Positions 7,000 to 7,974 of a stretch of 7,974 nucleotides of DNA are shown in pieces. Source of the stretch: an uncultured Eubacteriales bacterium. GTDB lineage: Bacteria > Bacillota_A > Clostridia > Christensenellales > Aristaeellaceae. The notes beneath the pieces are model-generated. The model made no database searches. It saw only the letters and a list, made by a program, of their open reading frames with translations, and was not told the DNA's origin. The DNA lies in the NCBI GenBank assembly GCA_902795555.1, contig CADBLV010000212.1:1-7974 (forward strand), in the 5' to 3' direction. How positions within the stretch are numbered: the stretch's first letter is position 1; the number at the start of each line of letters is the position of its first letter. The translations under genes were made by a program, and so were the position numbers.

Positions 7000-7199
7000 T
7001 CGTGTGAAACCGCGCCTGGTTCCACACGAATCGTGTGAAACCGAAGCAGCTCGCAAAGCCTTGTTTTTTCAACGCTTTCTGCATTCGTCCTTTTCCTCCT
7101 CTCTGCGTCGTGTGAAACCGTCGAATCCCGAAAAACATAGATAAATCAAGGTTTCCCGGCGATTTCTCTGATCGTGTGAAACCAGATTCGCGTGAAACT
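7000..7199 (+). repeat. Repeat array A, key sequence TCGTGTGAAACCG
   Basis: The 11-bp core CGTGTGAAACC occurs at 7001-7011, 7032-7042, 7109-7119 and 7173-7183, with a decayed form (CGTGAAACT) at 7191-7199 and one inverted copy at 7018-7028. Between the second and third direct copies is a module starting CGCAAAGCCTT, continuing TTCAACGCTT (7052-7082). A decayed version of it (about 7128-7165) lies between the third and fourth. Copy spacing is 31, 77 and 64 bp. No ORF with an RBS fits this stretch. The layout matches array B about 283 bp to the right, copy for copy. Confidence 0.8.
7001..7028. repeat. Inverted key pair opening array A
   Basis: CGTGTGAAACC (7001-7011) faces GGTTCCACACG (7018-7028) across a 6-nt loop, with one mismatch in 11. 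It can form a hairpin or a dyad binding site. The + strand has TTTTT just before it, so on the - strand the stem is followed by AAAAA, not a T-run; it is not a terminator. Confidence 0.75.
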
Positions 7200-7280
7200 G
7201 ACTTTTCCGGTGAATTCACTGCTTTTCTGTTCTCGCTCCTGCTTTGTGGATCGCGACCGAAAGCTGCTCCGTATAAACCG

Positions 7281-7314
7281 TTTGAGTGTAACCAGCCCCC
7301 CGGTTACACTCAAA
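7281..7314. repeat. Perfect inverted key pair opening array B
   Basis: TTTGAGTGTAACC (7281-7293) and GGTTACACTCAAA (7302-7314) are a perfect 13-bp inverted repeat with an 8-nt C-rich loop. It is at the same relative place as the inverted pair of array A. No T-run follows on either strand. Confidence 0.85.
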
Positions 7315-7482
7315 TTGAGTGTAACCGAAGGCACCCCGCAAAGCCTTGTTTTCCAACGCTCCCGGCGTTTCCATGTCCGGACAGTTTTTCTTGAGTGTAA
7401 CCGCCTCCTCCCCGCAAAGCCTTATATTTCAACGCTTCCGGCGTTTTCAAAGTTTTAGTGCAACTTTTTTTGAGTGTAACCG
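7281..7482 (+). repeat. Repeat array B, key sequence TTGAGTGTAACCG
   Basis: The key TTGAGTGTAACC occurs at 7282-7293, 7315-7326, 7391-7402 and 7470-7481, plus one inverted copy (7302-7313). Between successive direct copies are modules CGCAAAGCCTTGTTTT...AACGCTCCCGGCGTT (from 7337) and CGCAAAGCCTTATATTTC...AACGCTTCCGGCGTT (from 7413). Each module contains an AACGC/GCGTT mini-hairpin. Copy spacing is 33, 76 and 79 bp. Just before the last key, AAAGTT (7449-7454) pairs with AACTTT (7462-7467) and runs into seven T residues, a weak terminator-like structure. No plausible gene is present; the + strand frames through it lack RBSs and only translate the repeats. Confidence 0.82.
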
Positions 7483-7514
7483 CCCTTTTTCGCCTCCGCC
7501 GGGAAAGGGGACGT

Positions 7515-7554
7515 AAAGGAAACCCCGCGGGTGCAGTGCCCACGGAGCCTTTCC
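7515..7554 (-). terminator. Possible - strand terminator or structured 3' end
   Basis: Read on the - strand, GGAAA (7554-7550) pairs with TTTCC (7522-7518), and inside it CCGTGGG (7545-7539) pairs with CCCGCGG (7531-7525) around a 7-nt loop. One pair of the inner stem is a G-U wobble only on the - strand RNA, and an A-C clash on the + strand, so the - strand transcript is the likelier one. The tail (CTTTACG after the stem) is a poor T-run. It could end the transcript of the diguanylate cyclase and the small ORF after it. Confidence 0.4.
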
Positions 7555-7573
7555 GGATTTTCCACGCTATCAT

Positions 7574-7594
7574 TATACACGGGAACGGCGTATA
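7574..7594 (-). other. Small hairpin downstream of the 28-residue ORF
   Basis: On the - strand TATACGC (7594-7588) pairs with GTGTATA (7580-7574) over 7 bp with one G-U wobble and a 7-nt loop. On the + strand that pair would be a mismatch. The second arm overlaps a TATAAT (7577-7572) without a convincing -35. It lies between the small ORF and the larger hairpin at 7515-7554, so the - strand RNA here looks structured. Confidence 0.3.
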
Positions 7595-7596
7595 AA

Positions 7597-7683
7597 TCAT
7601 CCCGCGATTTGGACAATCATCATTTCCCATACAGCAAAGTGGTCAGGTTCTCCAGTGCCCGGTTCTTTACAGGCAATACTCAT
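7597..7683 (-). CDS. Possible 28-residue small ORF with strong RBS
   Basis: ACGGAGG lies 8 nt before an ATG at 7683, opening a frame of 28 codons that begins MSIACKEPGTGEP and ends MMIVQIAG, stop TGA at 7599-7597. It starts 44 bp after the stop of the GGDEF gene on the same strand, so it could be read from that transcript. The peptide has an acidic/polar first half and a short hydrophobic end, too short for a confident membrane helix. I recognise no family. The near-ideal RBS is the main argument; the length makes chance possible. Confidence 0.35.
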   Translation of the reverse strand: MSIACKEPGTGEPDHFAVWEMMIVQIAG

Positions 7684-7727
7684 AACATCAACCTCCGTAA
7701 ATCATTCGATCTTTTTTCACGCAGCCA

Positions 7728-7974
7728 TCACCGCCTCAGTTCCGGATTGCTGTGATAGTATGCTTCCTTATCCTGATACATCCGCTCGTCTGCTTTCTTC
7801 AGAGCATCCCTGATCTCCCTGGAATCCTGAATCACACAGCATCCTACCGCGAAACTGACATTCGGGAAGCTGGAAGCCAGCCGTTTAATTTCCTCACATT
7901 TCTGATTGAGTTCTTCTTCCTCCCGGCCGCGGGTCAGAATCATAAACTCATCGCCGCCCGCCCGGTAAATCTCG
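7728..7974 (-). CDS. GGDEF-domain diguanylate cyclase, C-terminal end (5' part outside window)
   Basis: The - strand frame is open to the right edge; 81 residues plus stop are visible. It begins EIYRAGGDEFMIL, so the GGDEF active-site signature (codons at 7958-7944) is intact, and ends with the typical SFAVGCCVIQDSREIRDALKKADERMYQDKEAYY region, where ADERMYxxK is a family hallmark. An intact GGDEF motif predicts synthesis of cyclic di-GMP from two GTP. The inhibitory RxxD site, if any, and the sensory N-terminal domain lie outside the window, so input and regulation cannot be judged. The ATG at 7943 is internal, not a start. Confidence 0.88.
   Translation of the reverse strand, partial: EIYRAGGDEFMILTRGREEEELNQKCEEIKRLASSFPNVSFAVGCCVIQDSREIRDALKKADERMYQDKEAYYHSNPELRR

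Noticed and set aside
7192..7458. 88-codon + strand frame through array B
   Set aside because: It merely translates the repeats, has no RBS, and the DNA-level pattern (keys, inverted pairs) explains the sequence better.
7000..7482. CRISPR array
   Set aside because: The repeats are 11-13 bp, spacing varies from 31 to 79 bp, and the intervening sequence is itself repeated rather than unique. No cas gene is present.
7572..7577. TATAAT on the - strand as a promoter
   Set aside because: The best -35 candidates (ATGATT or TGATTT) are poor and no gene follows on that strand, only the repeat arrays.
7310..7630. 106-codon - strand frame from 7630
   Set aside because: It runs through the hairpins and array B; its start lies within the better-supported 28-codon ORF and has no separate RBS.

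Overview
The window looks like a chromosomal segment of a fairly GC-rich Gram-positive bacterium, probably a gut- or rumen-type Clostridia (Firmicutes). The evidence is strong AGGAGG-type ribosome binding sites, tight same-strand gene runs, and protein families common in that group (DUF4956, VTC-type polyphosphate polymerase, a Clp-like ATPase, a cytoplasmic GH2-like hydrolase). The taxon is inference; no rRNA or marker gene is present.

Left half (1-3986, + strand): four co-directional genes ending at a clear Rho-independent terminator. They are the 3' end of a DUF4956 membrane protein, a VTC-domain polyphosphate polymerase, a Clp/HSP100-type AAA+ ATPase whose N-terminal half looks like an AAA module without a P-loop, and a 231-residue unrecognised protein whose start overlaps the ATPase stop by one base (TGATG). 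DUF4956 plus VTC is a known polyphosphate-linked pairing. The ATPase and its coupled partner may be a second functional unit in the same transcript.

Middle (4041-6938, - strand): a GH2-like glycoside hydrolase of about 904 residues, convergent with the left operon. It has a good sigma-A-type promoter (TTGCCA, 18 bp, TATAAT), a small dyad in its leader, and a C-terminal amidotransferase-like domain. The last 19 codons, including the stop, are duplicated in tandem and in frame just after the real stop. A 50-codon ORF with a strong RBS overlaps the promoter and leader and ends on the first possible hydrolase ATG.

Right (6975-7727): about 750 bp without a conventional gene. It holds two parallel repeat arrays (7000-7199 and 7281-7482) about 283 bp apart. 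Each begins with an inverted pair of a short key sequence and continues with three direct copies of that key, separated by a shared GCAAAGCCTT...AACGC module. The key differs between the arrays at the same three positions in essentially every copy (TCGTGTGAAACCG versus TTGAGTGTAACCG). This coordinated divergence is the most unusual signal in the window. Past the arrays, on the - strand, are two hairpins and a 28-residue ORF with a strong RBS.

Right edge (7728-7974, - strand): the C-terminal end of a GGDEF diguanylate cyclase whose signature motif lies just inside the window; the rest is outside.
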